Assembly (NCBI GenBank): GCA_019009955.1 | Contig: CM032231.1 | Location: 39,251,001 to 39,315,000 of the forward strand | DNA: 64,000 nt | From: Riptortus pedestris | Lineage: Eukaryota; Arthropoda; Insecta; Hemiptera; Alydidae | Direction: 5' to 3' | In this document: positions 25,030 through 36,150 of the stretch, piece after piece | Position numbering within the stretch: position 1 is the stretch's first letter | How the letters are laid out: each line of letters begins with the position of its first letter | Program-made: the position numbers and the translations under genes | The notes under the pieces: generated by a model | What the model was told of the DNA's origin: nothing | Seen by the model: the letters and a program-made list of their open reading frames with translations, nothing else | The model's database searches: none

Positions 25030-25727
25030 CGTCACCACACAGCGTATTTGCATGCACCTCACACAGTAAAAGTTCAATGAAAACAATGATTAAGCTAAGT
25101 ATTTCATGATATAATACCTAATTGTTAGTGACGTGAGTAGGAGCAGGGGGTTTACTGAAGGATACAAATTAAAAAAAGTCCGTCACGCAGGGGCTGCGTA
25201 AACTAAGCAGATTTCCCACGTGAAGTTTTACAATAGAGAAATCTGCCTAATAACAACTGTAGTAGTAAGAAACCTCTAAACCTAAAACATTATTTAGGGC
25301 GTAAGAACCCAGTAGTTTCTAGCCCCAAAAAAACAGTTAACCTAACCTCTAAACCTATTCACGAGGGACGAATAGTTATGGAAACGGCCGCCAGAGCTCT
25401 CGGCGGAAAGTCCGAACATAGCCTACTGATGACCACACGCAGAATACAAATCCAATATCTCGGTTAATATTCAAGATAGAGAATAAATGTATAAAGCAAT
25501 ATTTATAGTAAATTTAATTTGCAATAATATTTATTCTATACAAAGTTTCGATCCGATGCATAATAACGGAGAAATTTTGAATTTTCAAAAATCCCCCCTC
25601 TAAACTCCCCCTCCCACTGGTCCGATTTCAGCCATTAACGAACTTGATCTTTCTTTTTACATAAAACGATTACATTCCGAGTTTGGTAACGATCAAACAA
25701 AAATTGCGACCGCTAGAGTGTTAATAG

Positions 25728-25797
<70 letters not shown>

Positions 25798-26088
25798 TTG
25801 AACGGACCTCATTTTCGTCATCTCCTGGGTAGGATCGATGGACATTTGAGGAAGTTTTTCGAAAATCGCGTCATGAGTACGACCTCAATAGCTGATTTCC
25901 CTTAAAGGAACTCTGCTAAAAATGCAAATACCTTGCTTAATATTCATGATAGAGAAAATCCGAACATAAAAACATTTGTAGGCAATTGAATTTGTACTAA
26001 AATTGGCGTTAAACAATTTTTGGATCCGATGTTAATGCCGGAGGTATTTTGAATTTTCGACCAACTGACTGCTGAGTCTGCTATGAAC
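25030..26088 (+). mobile_element. HINE-like element, B subtype, split by a younger A copy
   Basis: Degenerate start near 25035 (GACGTCACCACACAGCGTAT), B body to GATACAAATTAAAAAA at 25177, then an inserted A copy (25178-25920). The B body resumes at 25921 with AATGCAAATACCTTGC and runs to about 26050 (GGAGGTATTTTGAATTTTCG). The uninterrupted equivalent is seen at 28415-28470. Confidence 0.75.
25178..25920 (+). mobile_element. HINE-like element, complete A subtype
   Basis: GTCCGTCACGCAGGGGCTGC, box CTAAGCAGATTTCCC, an extra tandem piece near 25270-25345 (CCTCTAAACCTA repeated), core, C-rich tract near 25590-25620, (TA)n at 25733-25793, 3' module and end CTCTGCTAAA. It sits in an A run followed by ATGCAA, as does the 17325 copy. 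Confidence 0.85.
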
Positions 26089-26095
26089 AAGAAAG

Positions 26096-26301
26096 AGTCT
26101 GTCACGCAGGGGCTGCGTAAACTAAGCAGATTTCCCTCGTGAAGATTAATAATTTCGATATTTCAAATTTTCAAAATTCCCCCCTCCCACTGGTCCGATT
26201 TTAGCGATTAACGAACTTGATCTTACTTTTTACATAATGCGATTAAATATAGAGTTTGGTAACGATCAAACCAAAATTGCGACCACTAGAGCGTTAACTG
26301 G

Positions 26302-26371
<70 letters not shown>

Positions 26372-26503
26372 TACATAATTTTGAACGGACCCAATTTTCT
26401 TCATCTCCTGGATAGGATCGACGGGCATTAGAGGAAATTTGTCAAAACTCGTGCCGTGAGTACGACGTCTATAGCTTATTTCCCTCAAGGGAAATCTCCT
26501 AAA
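26096..26503 (+). mobile_element. HINE-like element, internally deleted A copy
   Basis: 5' end AGTCTGTCACGCAGGGGCTG and box, then a direct jump to the C-rich tract (26178-26192), core, (TA)n at 26304-26369, 3' module and end CTCCTAAAA. The body between the 5' box and the C-rich tract is lost. Confidence 0.8.
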
Positions 26504-26540
26504 ACGGTGCAACTGCAAGTTATTTGAGGTGTGCAGTGCA

Positions 26541-26945
26541 CTCTGTAATGAATGTCATGGTACTAGCTCAGGTTTGCGTACAATATATATACTGTTGTAT
26601 ATACTCTCTCTACTGTACATTAAGTTAATTGCATTACTAGAGTACGATATAATACTAGAATAGGTTTAGACGGAAAGTGATATTAGATATTAATTATATT
26701 AGGATACAGCACTAATATAGGTATATAGATTTATATATGTATTGGTTAGCTAAGCTATTGTGTTATTTAATAGTTCAAGTTTACTTAGTGAAGGAGTGGA
26801 AATTATCATTTCCTTCTCAACACATTGGTGGCCAGCCATCACAGCGGGATTTGAAGTCAATGTTTAGACAATGATTACTTAGTATCATTATATCTCCGAG
26901 AATTCAGAACCTATCTAAATCTTTACTATCAGCGACAAGATCATG
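26541..26945 (+). mobile_element. Possible LTR 3' portion plus leader of an LTR retrotransposon
   Basis: The segment ending GTGTTATTTAATAGTTCAAG ... CTCAACACA (about 26762-26820) is repeated inverted at 16417-16493. It is followed by TTGGTGGCCAGCC and CAGCGGGATTTGAAG, like a primer-binding and leader region, with ATG at 26943. TGTAATGAATG at 26541 could be the LTR start. No gag or pol follows; a LINE fragment takes over at about 26957. The class is inferred from layout only. Confidence 0.4.
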
Positions 26946-26956
26946 GAGGTTCTAAT

Positions 26957-27945
26957 AATTCAACCATTGTTCTAATAACCAGGCAGAAATTATTGCCGTC
27001 TTACAGGCTCTAAAGTATGTAAATGAAATGGTCTTGCCACCAAACACTTACATTCTACTACACACGGACAGTCAAATGCTTTTACACAAACTAGACAACA
27101 TGAAAAACCACGACGAACATATAGAAAAAATACGCCATAATACGTATAACACAATTAAAAAACAGAAGGACTTTCATTCACTTTAAATGGGTCAAGGCAC
27201 ACGCAGTAATTATGGGCAATGAAATAGTCGATATCCACGCCAAAAGTGCCACTAAAAGAAGTGAAGAGGTAATTTACAATAAAATTACTCCAACTGTGTT
27301 AAAATCTTTACTGAGAGAAATAAGTATTAATTTGTGGCAACAGAGATGGAATCAAACAGATAAAGGATTACATCTAAAATTATATATCCCTATTTTAAAA
27401 ACCAATATCCCACTATCCCAACATACATTTTATCTCACACAAATACTAACTGGACACGGAAATACAAACTCTTACTTATACAGATTCAAACTTACTGACT
27501 CAAATACTTGTAAATGCGACAGTTACACTGAACAGACATTCACCCACCTTATTTATGAATGTAGACTGACTCAAGACATACGAAGACAGTTGAAGACTCA
27601 TATTCCCGGATGGCCTATCAGTCCTGATATTTTATTTTCAAAACACATACATTTATTAAAAGAAATATCCTACAATATCCTTAAGCTGAGAGAGGAAAAA
27701 ATAATATAAAATTAATATTATGTAATTTTTATTCGTTATTTAATTGTACTATTTAATGTTTTTGTTTATTTTATAAAGTTTAATTTTTATAATCTTATTT
27801 ACATTTAATATGTATATATATTATTATATAAAAATTGTTAAAATTTGGACAAATTGCACATATAATGCAAATATGCATGGGATGTGCAGAAAAATAAAAT
27901 CCCTCCACATAAGACTACTATGTAGAGGAAATAAATAAAAAAAGA
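26957..27945 (+). pseudogene. Non-LTR retrotransposon (LINE-B), RNase H, zinc domain and 3' UTR
   Basis: 5'-truncated inside RNase H: NNQAEIIAVLQALKYVNEM, then LLHTDSQMLLHKL, then after a frameshift FHSL-KWVKAHAVIMGNEI with VDIHAKS (the last acidic residue kept). The open stretch 27212-27709 continues to a cysteine/histidine region (CKCDSYTEQTFTHLIYECRL) and a stop near 27709. The 3' UTR has AAATGCACATATAATGCAAA and TCCCTCCACATAAG before an A-rich end, shared with 55760-56005. Dead because of upstream frameshifts and missing RT. Confidence 0.85.
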
Positions 27946-28256
27946 TCATGTAGGTGAAAATCTCACCGTTGGGCATTTCTAGCAAAGTGTAAGAAGTACA
28001 GAAACGAGAAATCTATTTTATCGGTTCCACAGAGTTCGCAGGTGGCAATGACCTTCTGGACTCGGAGTGAGTTTTAAATTTAAATGATCTCTCTTATTTT
28101 TTTCTCTCATCTTAAGTTCTTTTTATATACGTAAATTTGAAACAAATAATTTTAAATATGTTATACTAATAGGGGGTATTAAATAAAGAAATGATGGGTG
28201 TCATGATGTTTGTTGCATTGAATGTTATCATCACAGCCATTTTAAAAACCCATAAA
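27946..28256. other. Short unique spacer
   Basis: Nothing recognised between the LINE tail and the next HINE-like copy. Confidence 0.45.
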
Positions 28257-28702
28257 GTCCGTCACGCTGCATAAACTAAGCAGATATCCCACATATTTCC
28301 TTTTAACACAAAAAGTAAAAGTTCAATGAGAACAACTTATGGTATTTATGCTTCAATGATGTGCTTTATAATATAAAGGCTAATTATTAATATAACAGGA
28401 GTAAGAGTGGGGGTTTACAGAAGGCCAAAAACTAAAAAATGCAAGTATATCGGTTAATAATCAAGATAGAGCATATAACAACATTCATAGGACATTACAT
28501 TACAGGCAATAAGATTGTTTCTATACAATTTTTCGATTCGAAGCCTATTTACAGAGATCAATCCCCCCCCCCGCTACCACTGGTCCGATTTCAGCCATTA
28601 GCGAACTTGATCTTTCTTTTTACATAAAACGATTAAATATCGAGTTTGGTAACGATTAAACCAGAATTACGACAACTAGAGCGGCAGCAGAATATATATG
28701 TG

Positions 28703-28763
<61 letters not shown>
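28257..28763 (+). mobile_element. HINE-like element, B subtype, 5' half of a split copy
   Basis: GTCCGTCACGCTGCATAAAC, box CTAAGCAGATATCCC, B body, core, C-run and (TA)n at 28694-28763. A Helitron starts at the end of the TA run. The matching 3' half in the same orientation is at 34117-34251, so about 5.4 kb has been inserted into the TA tract. Confidence 0.75.
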
Positions 28764-28769
<6 letters not shown>

Positions 28770-29960
28770 GTAACCTCTGTCTGTACATTGATTTTATTCT
28801 CGAAATTTCACGATACTTTTTCGTTTCACATGTCATAGACTCCATATCTGCATTTTGCTTCTTTCGTATATGTTTGTTCGTTTATTTGTTTGTTACCTTT
28901 TCACGCATAAACGGCTGAGCCGAATTTCATGAAACTTGGTATGTATATTAACTACTAACCCAACTTAGACTTTAGGTTATGTTAATATTCTCTGAGACGA
29001 ACGGGAGTGGGGGTTATGAGGGAGGCCTGAAATTAAAAATAGCGATATTTCGTTTCCTATTGGCTTTTCGGCATATATGCACATAACAAAATTTGTTTAT
29101 TTTGTTATTTAGAGTAACTTTTGTTATATACGCTTTCGTCTTATATCGAAGTATAAATAACTCCTCCATGATACTAAGCTCTACCAACATTCTAGGGACG
29201 AGCAGGAGTGGGGGTTGTAAGGGAGGACTGAAATTAAAAATAGTGATATTTCGTTTCCTATTGGTTTTTCAGCAAAGTTGCACATGAGAAAAATATTTTA
29301 TTTTGTTATGTAGAGTGTCTTTGGTTCAATTCTATTTGTGATATAACAAAGTATAATCGAGATATACATTAAAATCTAAAGCGGGAGCCAACAATTTAAT
29401 GGGCACCAACTATTGAAGCGAGCTTAACAAAACTCTGTATATGAATTTGCATTAATTCTTCCATGGTTATAAGCTATATTAAAATTTTTACGTTCAAACG
29501 GGAGTGGAGGTTATAAGGGAAGCCTGAAATAAAAATTCATGATGTTTCATTTTTTAATTTGTTTTAAGGCAAACGTGTACATAACAAAAGTTGTTTACTT
29601 TGTTATTTAGAGTAACTTTTGTTTTATACATTTTTTTGGTAACAATGTATGAAGCGAGTAATTTGCGTAGAAATATTGATATGCATAACAATTTTGTCTA
29701 ATATGAACTATAGGTATTTAAGTAAAGCAATGCTGATAACACTCAAGCGGGAGTTGCCGGAAGGCTAACACAGTTAATTGTATTAACTAATTTCCTGTGA
29801 AATGATGTATTTTTTTTCTATTCGCATTTACTACTATGCATATAATGTTATGCTCGGATTGGTTTTTGACAGAAAATATGTACACTATAGATGAATTTAA
29901 TTATAATAAATGCTATCCATGATTATGATCTGAGTTATTCACGGTGTGTCAAACAGTGGA
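28755..29960 (+). mobile_element. Helitron type 1, 5' part of a split copy
   Basis: TATATAAAATTGTAACCTCT, CTGTACATTGATTTTATTCT and the CACGCATAAACGGCTGAGCC block match the start of 42242-43340. The interior holds three units of the GGGAGTGGGGGTTAT / AAATAGCGATATTTCG / AACAAAAGTTGTTT block, at about 28995, 29205 and 29505. The 3' end lies at 33053-33190; a BEL/Pao element sits between. The precise junction near 29960 is not defined. Confidence 0.75.
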
Positions 29961-29988
29961 GAGAGATTGATTAGGGACTTATTTTTAT

Positions 29989-32014
29989 TTATTCTTCAAA
30001 ACTAAAATTTCCTGCCTGGATGAAAAGGTTGACGCTGGTGTTTGACTTGGGATGGGCCTTGACAGGGCCTGCTACAATGAAGCCGAAGGTGGTTGGCAAC
30101 AACTTCGGAATAGCTGGGTTGACAGTTATTGGCTTGTCAGTGATAATGTCAAAGAATAAGTCACCTCCAAGGAGGAAGTCGATGGATCCAGGTTTCCAGA
30201 AATCAGGATCCGCGAGAGCGTAGCCTTTGTAGTATTTTTGAATCGTCATTGGCAACTGGGTGCGAGGTAGATCAGTAGTGATTTGGGAGACGACTATGAC
30301 ATCAGTGCTCAGAGGGTAAGAGGATGATTTTATAACTGGCCTTATGCATCATTGCACCTTGCCAAGAGTGTTGGACAAGCTTACAAGGCCAATTCCTGAA
30401 ATGCTGTGTCCACTAGGCTGGATAGGAAAGCCTAGCCTCTGTGCACAGTCATGAGTCATGAAGGAGAATTGGCTCCCGCTGTCGGTGACAACTCTGATTG
30501 TTTTGAAATTTCCAGAAGCGTCCTTTACTTGGATTAGAGCAGTTCCCAAGAGGACCTCACCTTCACCTGAGACATGATGTGCCTTGCCATGGGTGATCCC
30601 TTCTGAGTCCTTCGGCACTGAAGCCGAAGTCGGAGTTGCGGAAACAGGTACGTGGGGCTGATGGAGCCATGTGTGGTGTTTCTCTCCACAATTCTGACAT
30701 CTCCTCTCCGATTGACAGGCATTAATTTTATGTTTTTGGGATAAGCAGTTTAGGCAGCCAGACCATGCCTTCAACAACGTTCTTCTTTCCCCTGGGGAAG
30801 AACTGCGGAACGTAGAGCACTGGTAGAGGTTGTGCTGAGCCTTGCAAACCGGACAGCTGAGTCGAAGAAATCCTGAGCCTTTAGTCGTCTGTTTCTTAGA
30901 AGATAAGCGATTCCCAGAAATTCCGTCTTCTTCATTGACGAAAAGAGAAGTATTGAACTTCTTGTTCATGCAACCTTGCTTGAACGTACGGTTAGCGTTC
31001 GTGGAATCCTTAGAATGGTTTGAAGAAGACTGCGGGACCGAAGGACTCTTGAAACCGTCGGTCGTCAAGTCCAAAGTTTTCCACTCCGCCTTTAAGAAGG
31101 TCACTAACCGCTCAAATTGAGGAAACTCAACGTGAGCTACTTCCCTTTCAAAATCCTTCCGTGTTGCTGGATCCAGGCATCTAAGTACCAGATAGGATAA
31201 GATAAAGTCATCAGCGTCTTTGATTCCTAGCTGCTTAAAAGCGGAGACGCTCTCCAGAACGACTGTAATAAAATCCTTAAAGGCTACTGGCAGTTGGCCT
31301 GCTCCTGAACGGAACATAGTTCAAAATTGTCCTCAAATAGCTTCCGGCGAGGCGTCTCTTGTCATCGTAATTCTCCTTCAAGATTTTCCAAGCCTGCTCG
31401 TAATTGGAGTCCATCAGAGGAACACTTCGGATCAGAGAAAGAGCGGGACCTCTCAAATATGAAACTAAAAAATGAAATTTCTCAATGTTAGATAAGGTAG
31501 GCTCGTCATGTATCAAGGAGGCAAATGTGTCCCTGAAAAGCGGCCAATCGCTCTGATTTCCTGAGAAATCAGGGAGGTTCATCTGTGGGAGGCGTGCTCG
31601 GACAGATCGGGACTCATTTAGAGAGCTACCCGCTAATGTACCTGCGTTAACCTCTGAATTCTGGGTTAAGGGAGCAGAAACAGGCGTTGGATTCATGTGC
31701 GATTCATAAATTGCACAGGCCTCATAATAATAACGCTTCGCCGCTGTGTGCAATTTCTCTTCATTCTCACTTGGAAATGAGGCAGAAATGTTTGCTGCCG
31801 AGTGGGCTTCCAGCAGCTTCTGCCATGTATCTTTGAAGCTTTCAAAGTATGGCTTCAGCTCGCGGAACATACCCTTAAATAAGAAGAGTTGAGTGGCATC
31901 TTTGGCTATTAGACGTCCTTGGTCCAGTATTCCTTTTATTTCTGATGTGGTGTCCCGAAGTTTTGACTTCAGGCCGTTAATGTGGGCCGCAGTTTGCGAA
32001 TCCAGCTTCTCCAT
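29989..32014 (-). pseudogene. BEL/Pao gag-protease, broken by two frameshifts
   Basis: Starts at MEKLDSQTAAHINGLKSKL (32014). Residues about 125-215 carry the DUF1759 pattern, with LPQMNLPDFSGNQSDWPLF and the FHFLVSYLRGPAL block. A frameshift near 31313 moves to the frame 31317-30349, which has CPVCKAQHNLYQC, GCLNCLSQKHKINAC and RRCQNCGEKHHTWLH (zinc-knuckle region), then VVTDSGSQFSFM, the protease active site with its Asp-Ser-Gly. A second shift near 30345 leads to a frame with DFLLGGDLFFDI, the distal part of the retroviral-like (DUF1758/A17) protease. It stops at 29989 and nothing of RT follows. The frameshifts make it non-functional. Confidence 0.85.
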
Positions 32015-32223
32015 GTTGTTTATATTTTAAAAACGAAAAATTAAATTAAATAATTAATACATTAATACTTAAAACCAGTGGGCGTCATGTGAGGCGAACC
32101 TATTGAATACATAAATATAATGACATTATATAAACAAAAGGTCACAATAATTGAATAATAATATTTTAATCCTTTTCTGCTGCGATCCACGATGGGAGTA
32201 CCAAAATGTTGGTAAAGCCTTTA

Positions 32224-32241
32224 ATCCGGCCCGGAGGACCA
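32224..32241 (-). promoter_or_regulatory. Primer-binding site of the BEL/Pao element
   Basis: On the minus strand the LTR end GCAACA is followed by TTT and then TGGTCCTCCGGGCCGGAT. Its complement ends ...GGAGGACCA, a tRNA 3' end with CCA. It resembles the 3' end of insect tRNA-Tyr with about two differences; the tRNA identity is inference. Confidence 0.6.
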
Positions 32242-32244
32242 AAA

Positions 32245-33052
32245 TGTTGCAGCGGCTAGGAGATTCGCTTGAAGCTCCTAACACCGACTGCTGTTTTGTT
32301 ATGGCCAGTGTTGGCTAATACAGCTGGTCGCAGCAGAGAAAGGGGGGTTAGATCATAAAAAAATGAATAAAATGTATGGTATAGATATTTAATTATAAAA
32401 TTAATAATGGTCTTCTCCTATAATAATAAAAAAAATAACAAGAAAGATGCTTCCTTTAAAGGTAATGATACTAAAATTAATATTATATTATAAACTAATT
32501 AGTCAACTACTGAGCTCTTAATAACATAATAATAATGATAATGATAATCTTAACTGTAGACAGAGAGAGAGAAAGAGAGATGGCCGGGAACACTTGGTGT
32601 CCGCTTGAGGCGAAGTCATATACCTGCCATGTACCAGTATGAAAATGATGTGGCAGCTGGGCCGGTGTGAACGGTGATGCCTTATTGAAGGTCTAGGCCG
32701 AACTGATAGGTGATGGGCAGCTGGGCCGGTGTGAACGATGTAGCCTTGATGAAGGTCTATGCCGAACTGATAGGTGATGGGCAGCTGGGCCGGTGTGAAC
32801 GATGTAGCCTTGATGAAGGTCTATGCCGAACTGGTTGTTTGGTTAATCCCTGCAGCCTGGGAAGAGCTTGAGAAAACTAGGCGATAAGAGAGTTTGGGGA
32901 TTATCCTGGCGTCTGGCTCTATCTCTCTCTCTCTCCCTCACGCTCTCTCTCTCTCCCGCTTGGGCAGCTCTGTCAAGTGCTGCCATCATGTGGCAGCTAC
33001 ACGTATTACATTTATTACGGTTACATTACTTAATGCTATTGTTGCCGCAACA
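32245..33052 (-). repeat. BEL/Pao long terminal repeat, 808 bp
   Basis: Minus strand starts TGTTGCGGCAACAATAGC and ends GCCGCTGCAACA (TG...CA), next to the primer-binding site. It contains three 64-base tandem units and short GA/CT stretches near 32557-32580 and 32921-32956. No second LTR is found in the window. Confidence 0.65.
32651..32836. repeat. 64-bp tandem repeats inside the LTR
   Basis: Three units start at 32651, 32715 and 32779 with GGCAGCTGGGCCGGTGTGAA, the last slightly short; units two and three are nearly identical. Tandem arrays in LTR U3 regions can hold enhancer elements, but no function is shown here. Confidence 0.9.
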
Positions 33053-33190
33053 CTGCCTGACCCTTACGGAAAAACCATTAGTCCAGACGGGAAGTGTTGT
33101 TGTACACATTGTAGAATTGCCTAATAAAAAATACCATCAACATTCAGACTCTAATGATTCCCGAGCTAAGCCGGGTACCTTAGCTGGTAT
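33053..33190 (+). mobile_element. Helitron type 1, 3' end of the split copy
   Basis: GACGGGAAGTGTTG, AAAATACCATCAAC and TTCCCGAGCTAAGCCGGGTA followed by CCTTAGCTGG match the 3' end of 42242-43340; the terminal CTAG is mutated to CTGG. It pairs with 28755-29960 in orientation and order. Confidence 0.75.
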
Positions 33191-33196
33191 ATATAT

Positions 33197-34112
33197 TTAA
33201 CCCTCCGGCGGGCGCGCTGCTGCATTTGGACCGCAATCTGAACATCTGTCAAAATACTAGGAATAGAAATGACTTCAGCGGGCTGGGGGTTCCAGTTATT
33301 TGTATATCAACATGTTCTCACATGTTTGAGTCGGTTTTCTGAGGGCTAAAAAAATTAGCTACCTTTGTGGGACAAATCGAAATAATAGAACAAGCGTTGT
33401 ATCCAATATGTGCCAAAGGAATTTTTGCCGAAATCATAGTATCCATCAAGTAACGTGCAATAATTGTCAGGGAAATCCTTTATACGAGGAAGAAGTTTGA
33501 ATTTTGTTCTGTAATATAAAAAAAAAGTTCATTTTTTCTAGTTCCTAGTTGATAAATTAAAATTTTTTTCTTTCAAATTTAGAACCGAATATTTTTTCTG
33601 TATTTGATCATTTATAACCTTGAACTTATTTTTTTATTATATTACTAATATACTATTACTCTGTATTTATATTACAAAATGTTTGTTCAAACTTTATGAA
33701 AATAATTAATAATTTTACTCTATTTTTAGTCTGTAAAATAATATTATAAACACATCAAATTATTGTTCCTATACCACTATTCCTACATTCCTGAATATCC
33801 TATGTTGGTGGTTATTTATAATAAACAATTTATTATTAAAATATCTCAATCATTATTCTACCTATTGCAAGGTTGTTTTTTTATATTCCAAAGCTATTTA
33901 TAAAAAAAAAATTTTAGCCATCCTTTACTTAGCAATATGATAACGTATAATTTTCATGCATTAGAATTACTGTAAAACCAAAGCAAAAATGAATAAACAA
34001 CATAAATAAGTAAGTTATTGCTTATTTTCTAATAAAAAATAGAAAAAAACAAAATGCGGTCCAAACACCGCAGCGCGCCCGCTAACGTAACTCAAATAGG
34101 CGCGCCCGCCGG

Positions 34113-34116
<4 letters not shown>
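33197..34116 (+). mobile_element. piggyBac-like element PB5, internally deleted
   Basis: TTAA at 33197-33200, then CCCTCCGGCGGGCGCG; the right end is CGCGCCCGCCGGAGGG (34101-34116), a perfect 16-bp terminal inverted repeat. A second inverted pair (TTTGGACCGC near 33218 and GCGGTCCAAA near 34055) lies inside. The right TTAA is replaced by ATAT of the adjoining TA tract. Its termini resemble PB1, so the two are related families. Confidence 0.8.
33366..33500 (+). pseudogene. piggyBac transposase, C-terminal zinc domain
   Basis: An open stretch CGTNRNNRTSVVSNMCQRNF then CRNHSIHQVTCNNC ends at a stop (33498-33500). The spacing of Cys and His (C-x4-C-x2-H-x2-H, C-x2-C) fits the cross-brace domain at the end of piggyBac transposases. 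The frame is also open a little upstream. The catalytic core is missing. Confidence 0.65.
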
Positions 34117-34159
<43 letters not shown>

Positions 34160-34251
34160 CATCTGCTAAGTAGGATCGATGGAGATTTGAAGATTTTTTT
34201 TCGTAAATCATGAGCACAACCTCAATAGCTGATTTTCCTTAATCGGCTAAA
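34117..34251 (+). mobile_element. HINE-like element, 3' half of the split copy
   Basis: (TA)n to 34157, then TGTCATCTGCTAAGTAGGAT, CGATGGAGATTTGAAG and the terminal AATAGCTGATTTTCCTTAAT, CGGCTAAAA. Same orientation as the 5' half at 28257-28763. Confidence 0.75.
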
Positions 34252-35036
34252 AAAAGAAGTAAAACGGATAGTTCGAACGACTGCGGTGTTAATTACCTTA
34301 GCCACTATCCAGAAAACGGCGTAAAATAAGTATGCTTTAAACTTTTGTCTTCAATACAGTCTTAATTAACATAATAAAACATAATATATATTTTATTCTA
34401 TTAAGACTAAAATTAAATATCTTAGTCTCATACAGAATAAAATAAAATATTTTACATTCTACTCATAATAAAAAAACAAACTGTTGACAATTTTAAAAAA
34501 AAAAAAACAAGGAAGAATTGCCAGTTATTAAAAAATAAATACAATTTTCTCACTCTCTTTGTTGTAGTGAAAATAAAAAACACAACTTAATCTTGTTCTG
34601 TAAAAATAAGCGTATTAATGAGATTTTATGTCCTGTCTGTATCGCGATAATTGGGGCCTTCATGAAATTCATTACTTATAATATATCTATAGTGTAATCA
34701 TATTTTCGATAATCAACTAGCTGGCGTACAGCATTTTAAAAACAGTTGTCTTCTTAATACTGATGTAGTCGCACGTCATCTGAGAGAAGACTTGGAGAGA
34801 CTTTTTGAACTGCTGAGTAGAAGATAGAACCTGGGTGCCCCCCACCATAGCTACCTTCCCCTCATGTCTAGAGCCTTCCACCAGTACTGTTTCAACCCTT
34901 TTCTGATTCAGTAGTGCAGTGGCAGATTTACAGGGAGCTGAAAAGTATAAAAAATAGGGAAATAAATACAAGCATCTATAGGAAGGAGGACATCCTGGTT
35001 TTCTATGTCCCAAAAAATGAGTCCAAAATTAGAAAT
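34252..35036. other. AT-rich DNA, nothing recognised
   Basis: A 98-codon minus-strand frame at 34717-35013 has no recognisable motif and is probably chance. Confidence 0.45.
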
Positions 35037-36150
35037 GAAAATGGCTATATCCAGTATGCATTTTGATGGAGAAATAAATGAGAGAACAGGAGAAAAGAAA
35101 AAAGCCTTCCATTATAATAAACACATTGGATAAAATGTGTTCACTTTATAATGTATTCAGAAATACCAGAAGGTGGCCGATGGTAGTATTTTTTCCTCTT
35201 CTGAATATTTCGGAGATCAATTCTCAAGTAATTTATTTAGGAAATGACCATATTTTATTTTATAACCCTACCTAACTATTTTATTTTATAAACCTGACTA
35301 TATAATGTGTATGTATAACATATGTATGTATCAATTTTATATTGTGTAAGCCTAGATAATGTGTGAAATATTTTTTTTCTGTAATCGTTGAATAATGGTA
35401 ACATTACTAAACTGAAATGAGTGAAGAAAGTGAAACATTTTGCAATAGAGTGAAGAAAGTGAATTGCCTTCTTAATTAGTAATAAGTATAAATTAAAAAA
35501 TAATTTGAAGTTGGAAATTAAATGCTTTTAAATGTTTCTTAACATTGTAAGAATTTATTTTAACAAAATAAATTGAAATGTGAATGAATTATTGGTGGAA
35601 ATAATCAATATATTTTAAAATTTAAATATAATAATAATTACCTTCCTTGTATATAACCTGCACTTGTTTATAACTGCACTACTTCACAATCATCACTAGT
35701 TGTTTTATAACTATGTTTATAACCTTTCACAACCATCCTTATAACCTACCAACAACATACCATAATCTTCACAACATCCTAATTTTGTTCATATTCTGGT
35801 TAGATCTGATCATGTATTACACGATTACAGAAAAAATTTAATATTACACTCGTGACGAAAGTAGAATTTACAACTCTCGTGAAATTGCCACACTCGCTTC
35901 GCTCGTGTGGGTAAACGTTTCACTCGAGTTGTAAAATGATCTACTTTCGTCACTTGTATAATAAATAACTATTTTTATATTACATACTCATAAATCATGT
36001 ACATTCTTTATATAATATATCAATTATAATTTTTATACAAGTACTAGAACAGGCTTAATTAAAACTAACCTCCTTACTTAAGGAAAGGTGGTGAGTCATC
36101 TGAGATATGACGTGCACCCACTCTTGTACTGATGAAGGGCGCGACTACTG
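35037..36150 (-). repeat. Dispersed repeat, inverted partner of 13490-14040
   Basis: 35037-35385 and 35965-36150 align with the reverse complement of the first copy: CTATATCCAGTATGCATTTT at one end, GAAAGGTGGTGAGTCATCTG at the other. Between them are about 570 extra bases containing a strong palindrome. Either this copy gained an insertion or the other lost it. Confidence 0.7.
35841..35962. repeat. Long imperfect palindrome
   Basis: ATTACACTCGTGACGAAAGT on the left pairs with ACTTTCGTCACTTGTATAAT on the right; inner arms TTTACAACTCTCGTGAAA and TTTCACTCGAGTTGTAAA also pair, and the centre is CCACACTCGCTTCGCTCGTG then TGG. About 55-base arms with a small loop. No coding sequence. Confidence 0.85.

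Larger units (their letters stand above)
29989..33052 (-). mobile_element. BEL/Pao LTR retrotransposon, truncated
   Basis: Order on the minus strand: LTR (33052 to 32245), primer-binding site, untranslated leader, gag with DUF1759-type and zinc-knuckle parts, and an aspartic protease that breaks off at about 29989. RT, RNase H, integrase and the second LTR are missing, so the copy is 3'-truncated. It lies inside a Helitron, since Helitron 5' sequence precedes 29960 and the Helitron 3' end follows 33053. Confidence 0.8.

Noticed and set aside
26237..26518. Tyr-Ile repeat frames, here and at every other TA tract
   Set aside because: Translation of (TA)n in HINE-like elements; not proteins.
32651..32836. 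64-base repeats as a CRISPR array or satellite
   Set aside because: Direct tandem units without spacers, confined to the BEL/Pao LTR in an arthropod-type genome.
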